Origin: Haloarchaeobius litoreus
GTDB taxonomy: Archaea > Halobacteriota > Halobacteria > Halobacteriales > Natrialbaceae
Direction: 5' to 3'
Length of the DNA stretch: 64,000 nt
Assembly (NCBI RefSeq): GCF_024495425.1
Contig: NZ_JANHJR010000001.1
Span: 806,001-870,000, forward strand
Shown here piece by piece: positions 35,297 to 44,366 of this stretch (positions are counted from its first letter, which is position 1; each line of letters starts with the position of its first letter). The position numbers and the translations under genes were made by a program. The notes under the pieces were generated by a model. That model had not been told where the DNA came from. It worked only from the letters and a program-made list of their open reading frames with translations, and ran no database searches.

Positions 35297-36273
35297 GGTC
35301 GTGCACCGCCGGCGTCCGCGACCTCGAGCAGCTCCTTGTAGCGGTTCCGGATGGTGACCTCGCTCACGTCGGCCACCTCGCTGACCTCGTTCTGTGTGAC
35401 CCGTTCGTTGGTCAGCAGCGAGGCGGCATAGACTGCGGCCGCGGCGAGGCCGACCGGGGACTTGCCCGAGTGGATACCGGCCTCCTTGGCGTCGCGGAGC
35501 AGTTCGCGGGCGGTCAGCTCGCCCTCGTCGCTGAGGCCGATGTCGCTCGCGAACCGGGGGACGTAGCTCTCGGGGTCCGCAGGCTCGACCTCGAGACCGA
35601 GCTCGCGGACGATGTACCGGTAGGTCCGCTTGAACTCCATGTCGTCGACCCGGCTCACGCGGGCGACCTCGTCCAGGCTGCGCGGCACCCCGCCCTGTCG
35701 CGCGGCGGCGTACAGTGCGGCGGTTGCGACGCCCTCGATGGAGCGGCCGGGGAGCAGGTCCTCGCCGAGCGCGCGGCGGTAGATGACCGACGCCGTCTCG
35801 CGGATGTCGTCCGGGAGGCCGAGCGCGCTGGCCATGCGGTCGATCTCGCCCAGCGCCTGCTTCAGGTTCCGTTCGCGTGAGTCCCGGGTCCGGAACCGTT
35901 CGTCCCAGGTCCGCAGCCGCTGCATCTTCCGTCGTTGCTTCGAGCTCAGGGACCGACCGTAGGCGTCCTTGTTCTGCCAGCCGATGTTCGTCGACAGCCC
36001 CTTGTCGTGCATCATCTTCGTCGTCGGCGCGCCGACGCGTGACTTCTCGTCCTTCTCGGTCGCATCGAACGCGCGCCACTCGGGCCCGCGATCGACCGAC
36101 TCCGTCTCGACGACGAGGCCGCAGTCGGCACAGACGGTCTCGCCGCGTCCATCGTCGCTCACCAGGCGGCCGTCACACTCCGGACATCGCTCTTTCGTGT
36201 GTCCCTGTTCGGAGACGTCGCGCTCGCGAACGTCCGGCTCGCGGTCGCTCGTTCGGGTACGGGTTTCTGTCAT
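35293..36273 (-). CDS. Transcription initiation factor TFB
   Basis: 326 residues. A zinc ribbon (CPECDGRL...CADCGLVV, about 34-57) and B-reader/linker (GPEWRAFDATEKDEKSRVGAP) precede two cyclin-like repeats (about 120-215, 220-315), the second ending NEVSEVADVSEVTIRNRYKEL, which holds the BRE-recognising helix-turn-helix. It recruits RNA polymerase to TBP-bound promoters. Haloarchaea carry several TFBs; this one cannot be numbered from sequence alone. A perfect palindrome lies in its leader. Confidence 0.96.
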   Translation of the reverse strand: MTETRTRTSDREPDVRERDVSEQGHTKERCPECDGRLVSDDGRGETVCADCGLVVETESVDRGPEWRAFDATEKDEKSRVGAPTTKMMHDKGLSTNIGWQNKDAYGRSLSSKQRRKMQRLRTWDERFRTRDSRERNLKQALGEIDRMASALGLPDDIRETASVIYRRALGEDLLPGRSIEGVATAALYAAARQGGVPRSLDEVARVSRVDDMEFKRTYRYIVRELGLEVEPADPESYVPRFASDIGLSDEGELTARELLRDAKEAGIHSGKSPVGLAAAAVYAASLLTNERVTQNEVSEVADVSEVTIRNRYKELLEVADAGGARP

Positions 36274-36293
36274 CGTGGGTGGAGGGCAAGCGC

Positions 36294-36310
36294 CTCGACG
36301 CCGCGTCGAG
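36294..36310. promoter_or_regulatory. Palindrome in the tfb leader
   Basis: CTCGACG and CGTCGAG surround three bases, about 21-37 nt before the tfb ATG. It may be an operator or a small leader hairpin. Confidence 0.4.
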
Positions 36311-36438
36311 TCCTTGCTAACCGGACGTAATTAGCAGTCACTTATGAATTTTTCGCCGGTTATTAAGTAGAGGGTCGTCCCGGTTTCACCGGACGAGAGC
36401 CTGCTGTCACGGACCAAACCCCTTGGTAACACTCCCCA

Positions 36439-36450
36439 ATAAATAAATAC
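36439..36450 (+). promoter_or_regulatory. cox operon promoter
   Basis: ATAAATAAATAC, preceded by a CCCCA purine-poor stretch, is 27-38 nt before the coxB ATG. It is the strongest TATA-like element in the gap between tfb and coxB. Confidence 0.65.
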
Positions 36451-36476
36451 TCACGCGTCAGAGTCTGGCACATCCG

Positions 36477-37334
36477 ATGCAAGGTGGACTACTGCTACAG
36501 GTCGCCGGACAGCTGGAGCCCGATGGGAGCCGGGCGGAGGTGTTCGGTACGATCTTCGAGGTGTTCCTGATCCTCGGCACCGTGGTCGGTGTCGTCGTTA
36601 TCGGGTACATGCTGTACAACGCGTACAAGTACCGCGACGACGGGACCGCCCCGGCCGAGGACGAAGTCGACCGGCCCACGCTCGGGGAGCTGCCGGAGGG
36701 GGGTGGTCACGGACGGAAGCTGCTGCTCTCGTTCACGCTCAGCGCCATCATCGTCCTCTCGCTCATCCTCTGGACGTACTGGGCGCTGCTGTACGTCGAG
36801 GCGGGGGCGGCCCAGCCCGCCGAACCCGAGCTGGAGGACGGGACGACGGTGGACGTCACCGGCTACCAGTTCGGGTGGCGTTTCGAGTACCCCAACGGCA
36901 ACACGAGCGAGGGGACGATGTACGTGCCAGAAGGTGAGCGCGTCCGTATCGTGGTGACCTCAGCGGACGTGATGCACAACTTCGGCATCCCCGCGTTCCA
37001 GACGAAGACGGACGCCATCCCCGGCCAGACCACGCGCACCTGGTTCGGCCCGGTGGACGAAGGACAGTACACGATCAAGTGCTACGAGCTCTGCGGCGCC
37101 GGCCACTCCTACATGACGGGGACGGTGGCGGTCATCGACGCCGACGAGTACGAGCGGATGTTCGAGGAGCCGATGAACGGTACGAACTCGACCGACGGCG
37201 GCAACGCGAGCGTCGCACCTGCGACGGCGACCGACGGGAGTGCCGCACCGGCAGTCGCCGTGCCGACTGACGGCGGCGCGACGACGACACTGGCCGCACG
37301 ACCAGCAGCCACGGAGGGTGTTCTCAGGGCATGA
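36477..37334 (+). CDS. coxB: Cytochrome c oxidase subunit II
   Basis: 285 residues. Two membrane helices (about 24-46 and 78-103) anchor an extracellular cupredoxin domain. The CuA site is complete: an upstream His in VMHNFG (about residue 166) and CYELCGAGHSYM (about 202-213). A Thr/Ala/Asn-rich tail of about 50 residues follows. It passes electrons to subunit I; in haloarchaea the donor is probably halocyanin or another blue copper protein. Its stop overlaps the coxAC start by 4 bp. Confidence 0.96.
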   Translation: MQGGLLLQVAGQLEPDGSRAEVFGTIFEVFLILGTVVGVVVIGYMLYNAYKYRDDGTAPAEDEVDRPTLGELPEGGGHGRKLLLSFTLSAIIVLSLILWTYWALLYVEAGAAQPAEPELEDGTTVDVTGYQFGWRFEYPNGNTSEGTMYVPEGERVRIVVTSADVMHNFGIPAFQTKTDAIPGQTTRTWFGPVDEGQYTIKCYELCGAGHSYMTGTVAVIDADEYERMFEEPMNGTNSTDGGNASVAPATATDGSAAPAVAVPTDGGATTTLAARPAATEGVLRA

Positions 37335-39946
37335 CCGACGACGAACACGAGACGACGACGGACGGTACCGACGACGAACCGACTGTGGACGACGGCGGCA
37401 CGGCCAGTGACGGCGGGCTCGTCGATGACGACCGGTTCCCCACCGGCGGGGTCCCCGACACCTCCCACGAGGACGACGACGAGCACGGGCTCCCACCGAC
37501 GTACTCCATCCGGCGCTGGTTCGTCACGACCAACCACAAGGACATCGGGCTGCTGTACACGGTGACAGCCCTGTTCTTCCTCATCTTCGGCGGGCTGCTG
37601 GCGCTACTGATGCGCCTCGAGCTGTGGGCCCCCGGCGCGAACGTGATGTCGGCCGGCTCGTACAACCAGGCCGTCTCCGCGCACGGGCTCATCATGGTGT
37701 TCTGGTTCCTCTCGCCGCTGGCCTTCGGCTTCGCGAACTACATCGTCCCGCTGCAGATCGGGGCGAAGGACCTCGCGTTCCCCCGGCTGAACGCGCTCTC
37801 GTACTGGCTGTACCTCTTCTCGGGCATCCTCATGGGCATCTCCTTCTTCCAGGGGAGCACGTTCAACGGCGGCTGGACGATGTACGCACCGCTGAACATG
37901 CCGGTCTACACGCCCGAGATAGGGGGGACGACGACGGTGCTGGCGTTGATACTGTTCGTCGCCTCCGCGACGGTCGGCTCCGTCAACTTCCTGACCACGA
38001 TGCATCGCATGCGTGCGGAGGGGATGACCCTCCGTCGGATGCCCATCTTCACGTGGTCGATCCTGCTGACGGTGTGGATGATGCTCTTTGCGTTCGCGGC
38101 GCTGCTGGCCGCGCTGATGCTGCTCAGCTCCGACCGGCTCATCGGGACGGGCTACTTCGCGGAGAGCAGTCCCGGCGGGGCGATGCTGTGGGCGCACCTG
38201 TTCTGGTTCTTCGGCCACCCCGAGGTGTACATCGTCTTCTTCCCCGCCCTCGGCGCGATGGCGGAGATATTCCAGACGTTCACGGGTCGCCGTCTCGTCG
38301 GCCGGAAGTGGTTCATCGGAGCGATGCTGCTCGTCGCCATCCAGAGCTTCGTCGTCTGGATGCACCACATGTTCCTGACGAGCATCAACCTCGAGATCAA
38401 GACGCTGTTCATGGCGACGACCATCGGAATATCACTACCCTTCGACCTGATGGTGTTCTCGCTGATCTACACCATGTTGAAGGGGAAGATACGGTTCAAG
38501 ACGCCGTTCCTCTTCGGCTTCGGCGCGCTGGTGCTGTTCATCCTCGGGGGCATCACGGGTGTCTTCCTCGGCGCGGTCGTGCTCGACTACACGCTCCGGG
38601 GCACCTACTGGGTCGTCGCGCACTTCCACTACGTGATGGTCGGCGGCGTGACGGCACTGGTCGGAGGCCTCTACTACTGGTTCCCGAAGATGACCGGCAG
38701 GATGTACGACGAGTCGCTCGGGAAGGTCCACTTCGCGATGTACTTCGTCGGGTTCAACCTGCTCTACTTCCCGATGTTCCTCGCCTGGGAGACGCCGCGT
38801 CGGGTGTTCGAGTACGCGCCCGGACTCACCGGCTGGCACCAGCTCTCGACGGTCGGGGCGTTCCTGCTCGGCTCGTCGTTCCTGGTGATGTTCTACAACC
38901 TGTTCAAGAGCGCGTTCGTCGGCGACGAGGTCGACGGACAGCCGTGGGACTTCGCCTCCACGGCCGAGTGGACGGTGCCGTCGCCGCCGCCGCTCGAGAA
39001 CTTCCCCGGCGTGCCGACGTACGCGAGCGGCCGGCTGGAGTTCGAGGACGGCGGCTCCGCCCAGACCGACGGCGGCGCGGTCCACGGCAAGGCAGCCGCG
39101 CTCCCCGGTAGCGAGGCGACGGAGGTGGACCACGACGAGCACGCGGAGAGCCACGCGAGCATCTGGCCGTTCGTCCTCGGGGCCGGCGGCTTCCTCGTGT
39201 TGCTCGGTCTCTCCGGGCTGCAACGCGGCTACTTCCCCTCGGGCACGACGGGCGGACTGTACATCGGGACCGCGGTCGTCGGCGGCGTCGTCACGTTCGG
39301 CAGCCTCGTGGCGATGACCCGCGAGCGGTTCCACGGTCCCGAGGGACCGTTCGGCGAGAGCTGGCCGTTCAGCACCGTCGAGAACACGAAGCTGGGGCTG
39401 TGGATCTTCCTCGCCTCCGACGTCATCCTCTTCGGTGCGTTCATCGGCGCGTACGTGTTCTCGCGGGTGGCGTACGGCTGGACCGACTGGCACCACCTCA
39501 TCCCGGCGGAGCACGTGGTGTTGCCCGGACTCATCAACACCTACCTGCTGTTGACGAGCTCGTTCGCGGTCGTCATCGCGATGGAGTTCGCCGAACGCGA
39601 GAACCGCCTCGGCGTCGTCAGCTCGCTGCTGGCGACGGTCGGCCTCGGCGTGGGCTTCCTCGTCAACAAGGGCATCGAGTGGCAGCACCTGTTCCACATC
39701 TCCACCGACGCGTTCTCGGCCGGGTGGGACCCCGGGACGAACATCGCGTCGACGACGTTCTACGTCACGACGGGCCTGCACGGCCTGCACGTCATCGTGG
39801 GCCTCATCATCGCCGGCTACATGATCATCAGGGCGTGGGGCGGTGCCTACATGGGCGACGACAAGCCCATCGAGTACTTCGGCCTGTACTGGCACTTCGT
39901 CGACATCGTCTGGCTGTTCCTGTTCCCGCTGTTCTACATCGTGTGA
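37331..39946 (+). CDS. coxAC: Cytochrome c oxidase subunits I and III, fused
   Basis: 871 residues. After ~55 acidic residues, subunit I spans about 56-560: SAHGLIMVFWFL holds the low-spin haem ligand, FWFFGHPEVYI the CuB-His/Tyr cross-link region, WMHHMF the CuB histidines and VVAHFHYVMVGG the haem a3 ligands. A charged linker leads to subunit III (about 610-871) with SWPFSTVENTKLGLWIFLASDV. Such I+III fusions are common in haloarchaea. It is the proton-pumping O2 reductase core. Confidence 0.96.
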   Translation: MTDDEHETTTDGTDDEPTVDDGGTASDGGLVDDDRFPTGGVPDTSHEDDDEHGLPPTYSIRRWFVTTNHKDIGLLYTVTALFFLIFGGLLALLMRLELWAPGANVMSAGSYNQAVSAHGLIMVFWFLSPLAFGFANYIVPLQIGAKDLAFPRLNALSYWLYLFSGILMGISFFQGSTFNGGWTMYAPLNMPVYTPEIGGTTTVLALILFVASATVGSVNFLTTMHRMRAEGMTLRRMPIFTWSILLTVWMMLFAFAALLAALMLLSSDRLIGTGYFAESSPGGAMLWAHLFWFFGHPEVYIVFFPALGAMAEIFQTFTGRRLVGRKWFIGAMLLVAIQSFVVWMHHMFLTSINLEIKTLFMATTIGISLPFDLMVFSLIYTMLKGKIRFKTPFLFGFGALVLFILGGITGVFLGAVVLDYTLRGTYWVVAHFHYVMVGGVTALVGGLYYWFPKMTGRMYDESLGKVHFAMYFVGFNLLYFPMFLAWETPRRVFEYAPGLTGWHQLSTVGAFLLGSSFLVMFYNLFKSAFVGDEVDGQPWDFASTAEWTVPSPPPLENFPGVPTYASGRLEFEDGGSAQTDGGAVHGKAAALPGSEATEVDHDEHAESHASIWPFVLGAGGFLVLLGLSGLQRGYFPSGTTGGLYIGTAVVGGVVTFGSLVAMTRERFHGPEGPFGESWPFSTVENTKLGLWIFLASDVILFGAFIGAYVFSRVAYGWTDWHHLIPAEHVVLPGLINTYLLLTSSFAVVIAMEFAERENRLGVVSSLLATVGLGVGFLVNKGIEWQHLFHISTDAFSAGWDPGTNIASTTFYVTTGLHGLHVIVGLIIAGYMIIRAWGGAYMGDDKPIEYFGLYWHFVDIVWLFLFPLFYIV

Positions 39947-39951
39947 TACCC

Positions 39952-40221
39952 ATGTCCAGAGCAAAACTCTACACCGCGATATACGTCGTCCTGTTCGTGC
40001 TGGCGACCGTGCAGGTCGTCGTCGAGCAGGCCGGCTACCTGGAGGAATCGTACTGGCTGGCGTTCTGGGCCATCATGGTCCTGTCGGCGGTGAAGGCCGT
40101 CGTCGTCGCCGGCTGGTACCAGCACCTGCGCTGGGAGCCACGGTCGCTGACGACGCTGATGCTACTCGGCCTGCTCGGCGCGGTCGCGCTGACCGTCGCC
40201 GCGTCGTACTCCATCCTGTGA
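39952..40221 (+). CDS. Cytochrome c oxidase subunit IV-type small membrane protein
   Basis: 89 residues with three hydrophobic segments (about 6-24, 34-54, 66-86). The pattern WLAFWAIMVLSAVKAVVVAGWYQHLRWE matches the COX4 pro family (quinol/cytochrome oxidase subunit IV). It starts 6 nt after coxAC and closes the three-gene operon. A T-run follows at 40231-40234. Confidence 0.88.
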   Translation: MSRAKLYTAIYVVLFVLATVQVVVEQAGYLEESYWLAFWAIMVLSAVKAVVVAGWYQHLRWEPRSLTTLMLLGLLGAVALTVAASYSIL

Positions 40222-40307
40222 CGGCGGCTCTCGTTTTCGCGCCTCGATCCCACAGCGACAGCTGTAGCACCGCAAGCACGACGTGGCCGGCGGCCCACGG
40301 TCCACCC

Positions 40308-40835
40308 ATGCAGATCCGTGTCGCGACCGAGGACGACGTCGAGGCGATTGGGCGGGTCCACGAGGCGTCCATCCGCGGACTCGGGTCGCGGACGTACGAC
40401 GACGAGCAGGTCGGGGCGTGGGCGGCGGGCGTCGAATCGGCCGACTACTCGGCAGTCACGGACGAGAACTTCTACTTCATCGTCGCGGAGGCGGGGTCGG
40501 CGGCCGTGGACGACCATCCGGTCGTCGGCTTCGGCACCCTCGCCCGGCGCGAGCCCGACGGCTACGAGGCCGACGTGGACGCCGAGGTGACCGCCGTCTA
40601 CGTCCACCCGGACGTGGCCCGGGGCGGGGTCGGCACCGCACTCCTCGACGACCTCGAACGGCAGGCTCGCGCGGAGGGCTTCCGAAGCCTCGGGCTCACG
40701 GCCTCGACGAACGCGGTGCCGTTCTACGAGGCCCACGGCTACGAGCGAATTCGGGAACGGCGGCACGAGTTCTCGGGGCACGAGGGCCTTGGCGTCGAGG
40801 GAACGGTCGTCGAGATGTGGAAGACGCTCGACTAG
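40308..40835 (+). CDS. GNAT N-acetyltransferase
   Basis: 175 residues. The GNAT fold shows RVATEDDVEAIGRVHEASIRG at the start, the AcCoA-binding motif A AVYVHPDVARGGVGTALLDDL (about 98-118) and motif B NAVPFYEAHGYER. The substrate is unknown. It probably belongs to its own transcript, 86 nt after the cox operon. Its stop shares a CTAG with the stop of the opposing gene. Confidence 0.92.
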   Translation: MQIRVATEDDVEAIGRVHEASIRGLGSRTYDDEQVGAWAAGVESADYSAVTDENFYFIVAEAGSAAVDDHPVVGFGTLARREPDGYEADVDAEVTAVYVHPDVARGGVGTALLDDLERQARAEGFRSLGLTASTNAVPFYEAHGYERIRERRHEFSGHEGLGVEGTVVEMWKTLD

Positions 40836-41974
40836 CGGGCGCAGGTCGCCCGGACCGTCGACGCCAGCGTCACCGAACTCGCGGTCAGCAGCCCGATGGC
40901 GGCGACGAGGAAGAGCGTCGCGAGCGGCGACTCCGGGTCGGTGAACGCCCAGTACAGCGGGCTGGCGGACGCGCCGAGCGCCGCGCTGGCGATGCCGTAC
41001 AGCGCCGGCCCACAACAGCAGCAGGCGGTTGCACCGGTCGTCGCGAGCGCGCCGGAGACGCCGGTGACGGTCCCCCCGTCGGTCGCGGCGGCACGGCCGT
41101 CGTCGTGGTCGTCCCCCGCCGTCCGCCAGACAGTCGTGCCGAGCGCGGCGTTGATGCCGACGAGTCCCGCGAGTATGGCGAGCGTGATACCCGTTCCGAC
41201 CGACAGCGCCGCGAACAGCGGGACGCCGGGACGGTACACCTCGATGGCCGGCCAGGAGACCAGCGGGCTGACGAACGTCGTCAGGACCGCGAACGGCTCG
41301 CCGCCGGCCTGCGGGACCGGGTCGGGATTGAACGTGGCGAGGCCGGACGAGAGCGCGAAGAAGCCGGCGAAGGCGACGGCCGCAACCGAGCCCACGAGCC
41401 GTCCACGGGTGTCGACACGGGCGAGTGCGGGCCGAAGCTCCGTCCAGTGGACGTAGCCCAGCAGCGCCGGCACCGCGAGCACGAGCAGGTAGCCGAGCGG
41501 ATTCCGGGAGGCGTCGCCCGGCAGTAGCGCGGGGTAGGCCACCCAGAAGCCGAGCACGGTGCCCAGGACCGGGTAGGCGTGGCGGTCGCCCCACCGGAGC
41601 TGGTAGGCGAGTACGCTGCCGAGCGCGAGTGCCATCCCGCCGAACACCGTCAGGACCGGGTAGAACTGCCGCGGGAGTGGCGTCGTCGAGAGCGGCTCGA
41701 CCTGTATCTCGACGAGGCCCACCGTCGCGAGCGCCGACAGCGAGACCCCGACCACGAGCAGCCCCGCGCTCGTGCGTGGGTCGGGTCGCTGGCCGGTCCG
41801 GTCGAGCCACGCGACCCAGGCGAGGAGCGCGACCCCGACGAACAGCGTCCCGAGCAGCAGCAGGTGGGGCGTGCCGCCGTGGACGGTGCCCTCGTGGGCG
41901 CTCGCCGTCGGGACCAGCGTCGTGGCCGCGAGCCCGATGGCGAGCGTCGTGAGCGTCCGACGGTGCGGGTTCAC
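40832..41974 (-). CDS. Multi-pass membrane protein with a CCCC motif
   Basis: 380 residues from a GTG that overlaps the previous stop (GTGA). A cleavable-type signal ending in ASAHEG is followed by about nine further hydrophobic segments. Near the C-terminus, residues 318-321 are four consecutive cysteines (TACCCCGPALYG) at the start of a membrane helix, followed by LGAS. The cysteines could bind copper or another soft metal. Last gene of a five-gene operon facing the cox genes. Family unknown. Confidence 0.75.
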   Translation of the reverse strand: MNPHRRTLTTLAIGLAATTLVPTASAHEGTVHGGTPHLLLLGTLFVGVALLAWVAWLDRTGQRPDPRTSAGLLVVGVSLSALATVGLVEIQVEPLSTTPLPRQFYPVLTVFGGMALALGSVLAYQLRWGDRHAYPVLGTVLGFWVAYPALLPGDASRNPLGYLLVLAVPALLGYVHWTELRPALARVDTRGRLVGSVAAVAFAGFFALSSGLATFNPDPVPQAGGEPFAVLTTFVSPLVSWPAIEVYRPGVPLFAALSVGTGITLAILAGLVGINAALGTTVWRTAGDDHDDGRAAATDGGTVTGVSGALATTGATACCCCGPALYGIASAALGASASPLYWAFTDPESPLATLFLVAAIGLLTASSVTLASTVRATCAR

Positions 41975-42327
41975 AGGCTCAACACCACCATGTAGACGAG
42001 GACGAGCACGGCGTAGAGGCTGGCGAGCCCAGCGATGACCTTCAGGTGGTAGACGAACAGCTCGTCGGTCTCGGCCTCGACGGCGTCCTCGTAGCGTCCG
42101 CGTTCCTCGTCGGTCAGATCACCGGCGTGGACCTCGCCGAGGTGGAGGTCGTGGTGCGTCGTCGTCGGGAACGGCCGGCCGCATCGGTCACAGGTCGCCG
42201 CCGGCTCCTCGCCGGCGGGAACGTCGTACGTGGGCGGGTCGTGGCCCGGACGGTCGGCCTTCGACGACTGCGGGGACTCCTCGGTCGCGGGCGTGCCGTC
42301 GGTCGGGTGGTCGTGTGTCGTGGTCAT
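41971..42327 (-). CDS. C2H2 zinc-finger protein with membrane tail
   Basis: 118 residues. A His/Pro/Asp-rich N-terminus, then Cys46, Cys49, His62 and His67 in canonical C2H2 spacing (C-x2-C-x12-H-x4-H), an acidic helix and one C-terminal membrane segment (about 94-116). The topology puts the finger at the membrane, perhaps in the cytoplasm. It starts on the stop of the upstream gene (ATGA) and is translated with the two neighbours. Its tight position within the operon suggests a structural role. Confidence 0.75.
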   Translation of the reverse strand: MTTTHDHPTDGTPATEESPQSSKADRPGHDPPTYDVPAGEEPAATCDRCGRPFPTTTHHDLHLGEVHAGDLTDEERGRYEDAVEAETDELFVYHLKVIAGLASLYAVLVLVYMVVLSL

Positions 42328-43697
42328 ACTGGTGGGGAGACGTAGGGCTGGCCGAGCAGCCACATGCTGATCATCGTGTAGAACACCATCACGAGGGCGA
42401 ACGGGTACTGGCTGCGGATGGGCTGGAGCCGGCCGGTGAACGTCTCGAAGGCGATGGAGTGGGCGACCCAGATGGCGAGCAGGTGCCCGAGGACGACGAA
42501 CGCCAGCCCCATCGAGCCGAACCAGTCCGGCAGCACGGCCACGGGGACGTTCTGTGGCGGCGTGAACGGGTCCAGCGCGAGCACCTCGACGGTCGGGACG
42601 AAGGTGAGGAAGTAGCCGAGGAAGTGCGCGAGGTGGTAGCCGGCGGCGATGGGCACCAGCGAGCCGACGAACCGGCGCTCGACCGTGCCCGCGGTGACGT
42701 AGCTCCCGGCGGTCCGACGGCCGACACGTGCCGCGAGCCGGTAGACGCCGAGGAACAGCGCGTAGCCCGCCACGATGGCGACGACGTACACCGCGAGTGC
42801 GGGCACGCCGACGTCGGCGAGCGTCCGGACCGTCGACGCGAACACCGGCGTCGACACCAGCCCGTCGAACGAGGTCGCCCAGACGAGCGCGACGACGAAC
42901 CGCACGTCTGCCCGGGTCGCGCCGTCGGCGTCGTGGACGAGGCGCGAGCCGGGCAGCTCGACCGCGAACCCGTCGTCCGTCCGCTGGAACGGGGCGAGCC
43001 TGCCGTAGACGCGGAACACCCGGGAGATGGGGTCGACGGATTCGTACCACGCCGGGCCGAAGACGGCCGCGCCGGCGAGGGTGACGCCGGTGTAGGCGAG
43101 GACGACGGTCGCGAGCAGGGGAGGGTCGGAGGCGACCGGCGTGACGACCTCCAGCCAGACCATCCCGAGCAGCCCGGCCGTCGCCGGCCAGCCGCGGCTC
43201 CACGCGGGCAGGTCGCGCTCGCTCACACGTGGGAGGACCGTGCTGATGGCACGCCACGGGTTGACCGCGGGCCAGCTGTTCCCGAGCAGGTACACCGACG
43301 CGGTGTAGCCGGCCCACCAGACCGCCCAGACGGCGATGATGGCGAGGTTCCGGCGGGGGTCGGCCGGCGCGACGAACGCGACGGCGAGCAGCAACAGGAG
43401 TGCGGCGACGCTCCCGAGGCGGAGGCCGCGGACGACCCACCGCCACAGCGACGCTGTCGACGGGAGCCCGAGCCGCCGGTCGTTGAGCCACGCGATGAAC
43501 TCGTGGTCGGTCGCGAAGCTCGTGAACAGGAACGACGCGCCGACGAGGCCGCCCCCGGAGACGGCGACGAGCCAGAACGGCACCGACGTCGAGGTGAGCG
43601 AGCCGGCGAGCGAGCCCGAGTGCGCGAGCACGGGCTCTGCGAGCAGGGTCGCGGCGAGGACGGCGAGGAGCACCCGTGCCGCCTCACGCCGAGGCAC
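42324..43697 (-). CDS. Large membrane protein of the cox-facing operon
   Basis: 457 residues with about ten to eleven hydrophobic segments. The N-terminus is a signal-like segment ending LAHSG. Conserved-looking residues include WAVWWAGYTASVYLLGNSWP, NPWRAIST and, near residue 365, GYHLAHFLGYFL, with two His spaced as in haem- or metal-binding helices. The start is a GTG overlapping the 226-residue protein's end by 14 nt. No family is recognised. It is the largest member of the cluster. Confidence 0.75.
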   Translation of the reverse strand: MPRREAARVLLAVLAATLLAEPVLAHSGSLAGSLTSTSVPFWLVAVSGGGLVGASFLFTSFATDHEFIAWLNDRRLGLPSTASLWRWVVRGLRLGSVAALLLLLAVAFVAPADPRRNLAIIAVWAVWWAGYTASVYLLGNSWPAVNPWRAISTVLPRVSERDLPAWSRGWPATAGLLGMVWLEVVTPVASDPPLLATVVLAYTGVTLAGAAVFGPAWYESVDPISRVFRVYGRLAPFQRTDDGFAVELPGSRLVHDADGATRADVRFVVALVWATSFDGLVSTPVFASTVRTLADVGVPALAVYVVAIVAGYALFLGVYRLAARVGRRTAGSYVTAGTVERRFVGSLVPIAAGYHLAHFLGYFLTFVPTVEVLALDPFTPPQNVPVAVLPDWFGSMGLAFVVLGHLLAIWVAHSIAFETFTGRLQPIRSQYPFALVMVFYTMISMWLLGQPYVSPPV

Positions 43698-44364
43698 GCA
43701 CGCTCACCCCTGGTCGCCAGTAGAGCAGCGCGACGGCGACGACGAAGACGAGCGTCGAGGCGTCGAGCGAGAAGGCATAGACGGTGCCGAGCGCGGCGGT
43801 CGTGCTGCCGGTCAGACTCGCACCGACGGAGGAGACGATGGGGAGGGCACAGCTCACGCAGGAGAACAGACCCACGAGCCCGCCGACGGACGAGCTGGCG
43901 GCCTCGACGACGGTCGCGTACACCAGATACGAGAGCGCGAGGTAGCCGAGCACCCGGAACGGGACGAGCGTCACGTGGCCGAAGGGCGCGACGTACGCGA
44001 TGATGGGCCCCCAGCCGGGCGAGGCGAGCCGCACCGAGAGGCCGGTCGCCTCGGCACCCACGTCGTGCAGGCCGACGATGCCGACGAGCCAGGCGAGCAG
44101 CGCGAGGTAGCCGACGGCGACGGCGGCTGCGGCGACCTTCGTCCGTTTCGAGCCGGCGACGGGTGCGGTGTGGACGACCGCGTACGCGGCCACGTTGATC
44201 CAGACGAAGGGGTAGACGACGTAGCGCAGGTCGAGCACCCGTTCGCCGGTCGCGACGAAGTACGCCGCGAGCACGAGCAGTTCGACGGCGACCAGCAGGA
44301 GGAGCCAGAGCGTGCGCTCGCTGGGGAGCGTCTCGGGGTCGACGGTCGCCGTGTTCGCGGCCAT
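43684..44364 (-). CDS. Membrane protein with intramembrane CxxC-P motif
   Basis: 226 residues, about seven hydrophobic segments. Cys169 and Cys172 lie in FSCVSCALPIVSS at the start of a helix, followed by VGAS. The arrangement (Cys pair, Pro, Ser, GAS) resembles the C-terminal CCCC region of the 380-residue protein in the same operon, suggesting distant paralogy. It begins 2 nt after the 137-residue gene's stop. A metal-relay or disulphide role is an inference. Confidence 0.78.
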   Translation of the reverse strand: MAANTATVDPETLPSERTLWLLLLVAVELLVLAAYFVATGERVLDLRYVVYPFVWINVAAYAVVHTAPVAGSKRTKVAAAAVAVGYLALLAWLVGIVGLHDVGAEATGLSVRLASPGWGPIIAYVAPFGHVTLVPFRVLGYLALSYLVYATVVEAASSSVGGLVGLFSCVSCALPIVSSVGASLTGSTTAALGTVYAFSLDASTLVFVVAVALLYWRPGVSVRASA

Positions 44365-44366
44365 CG

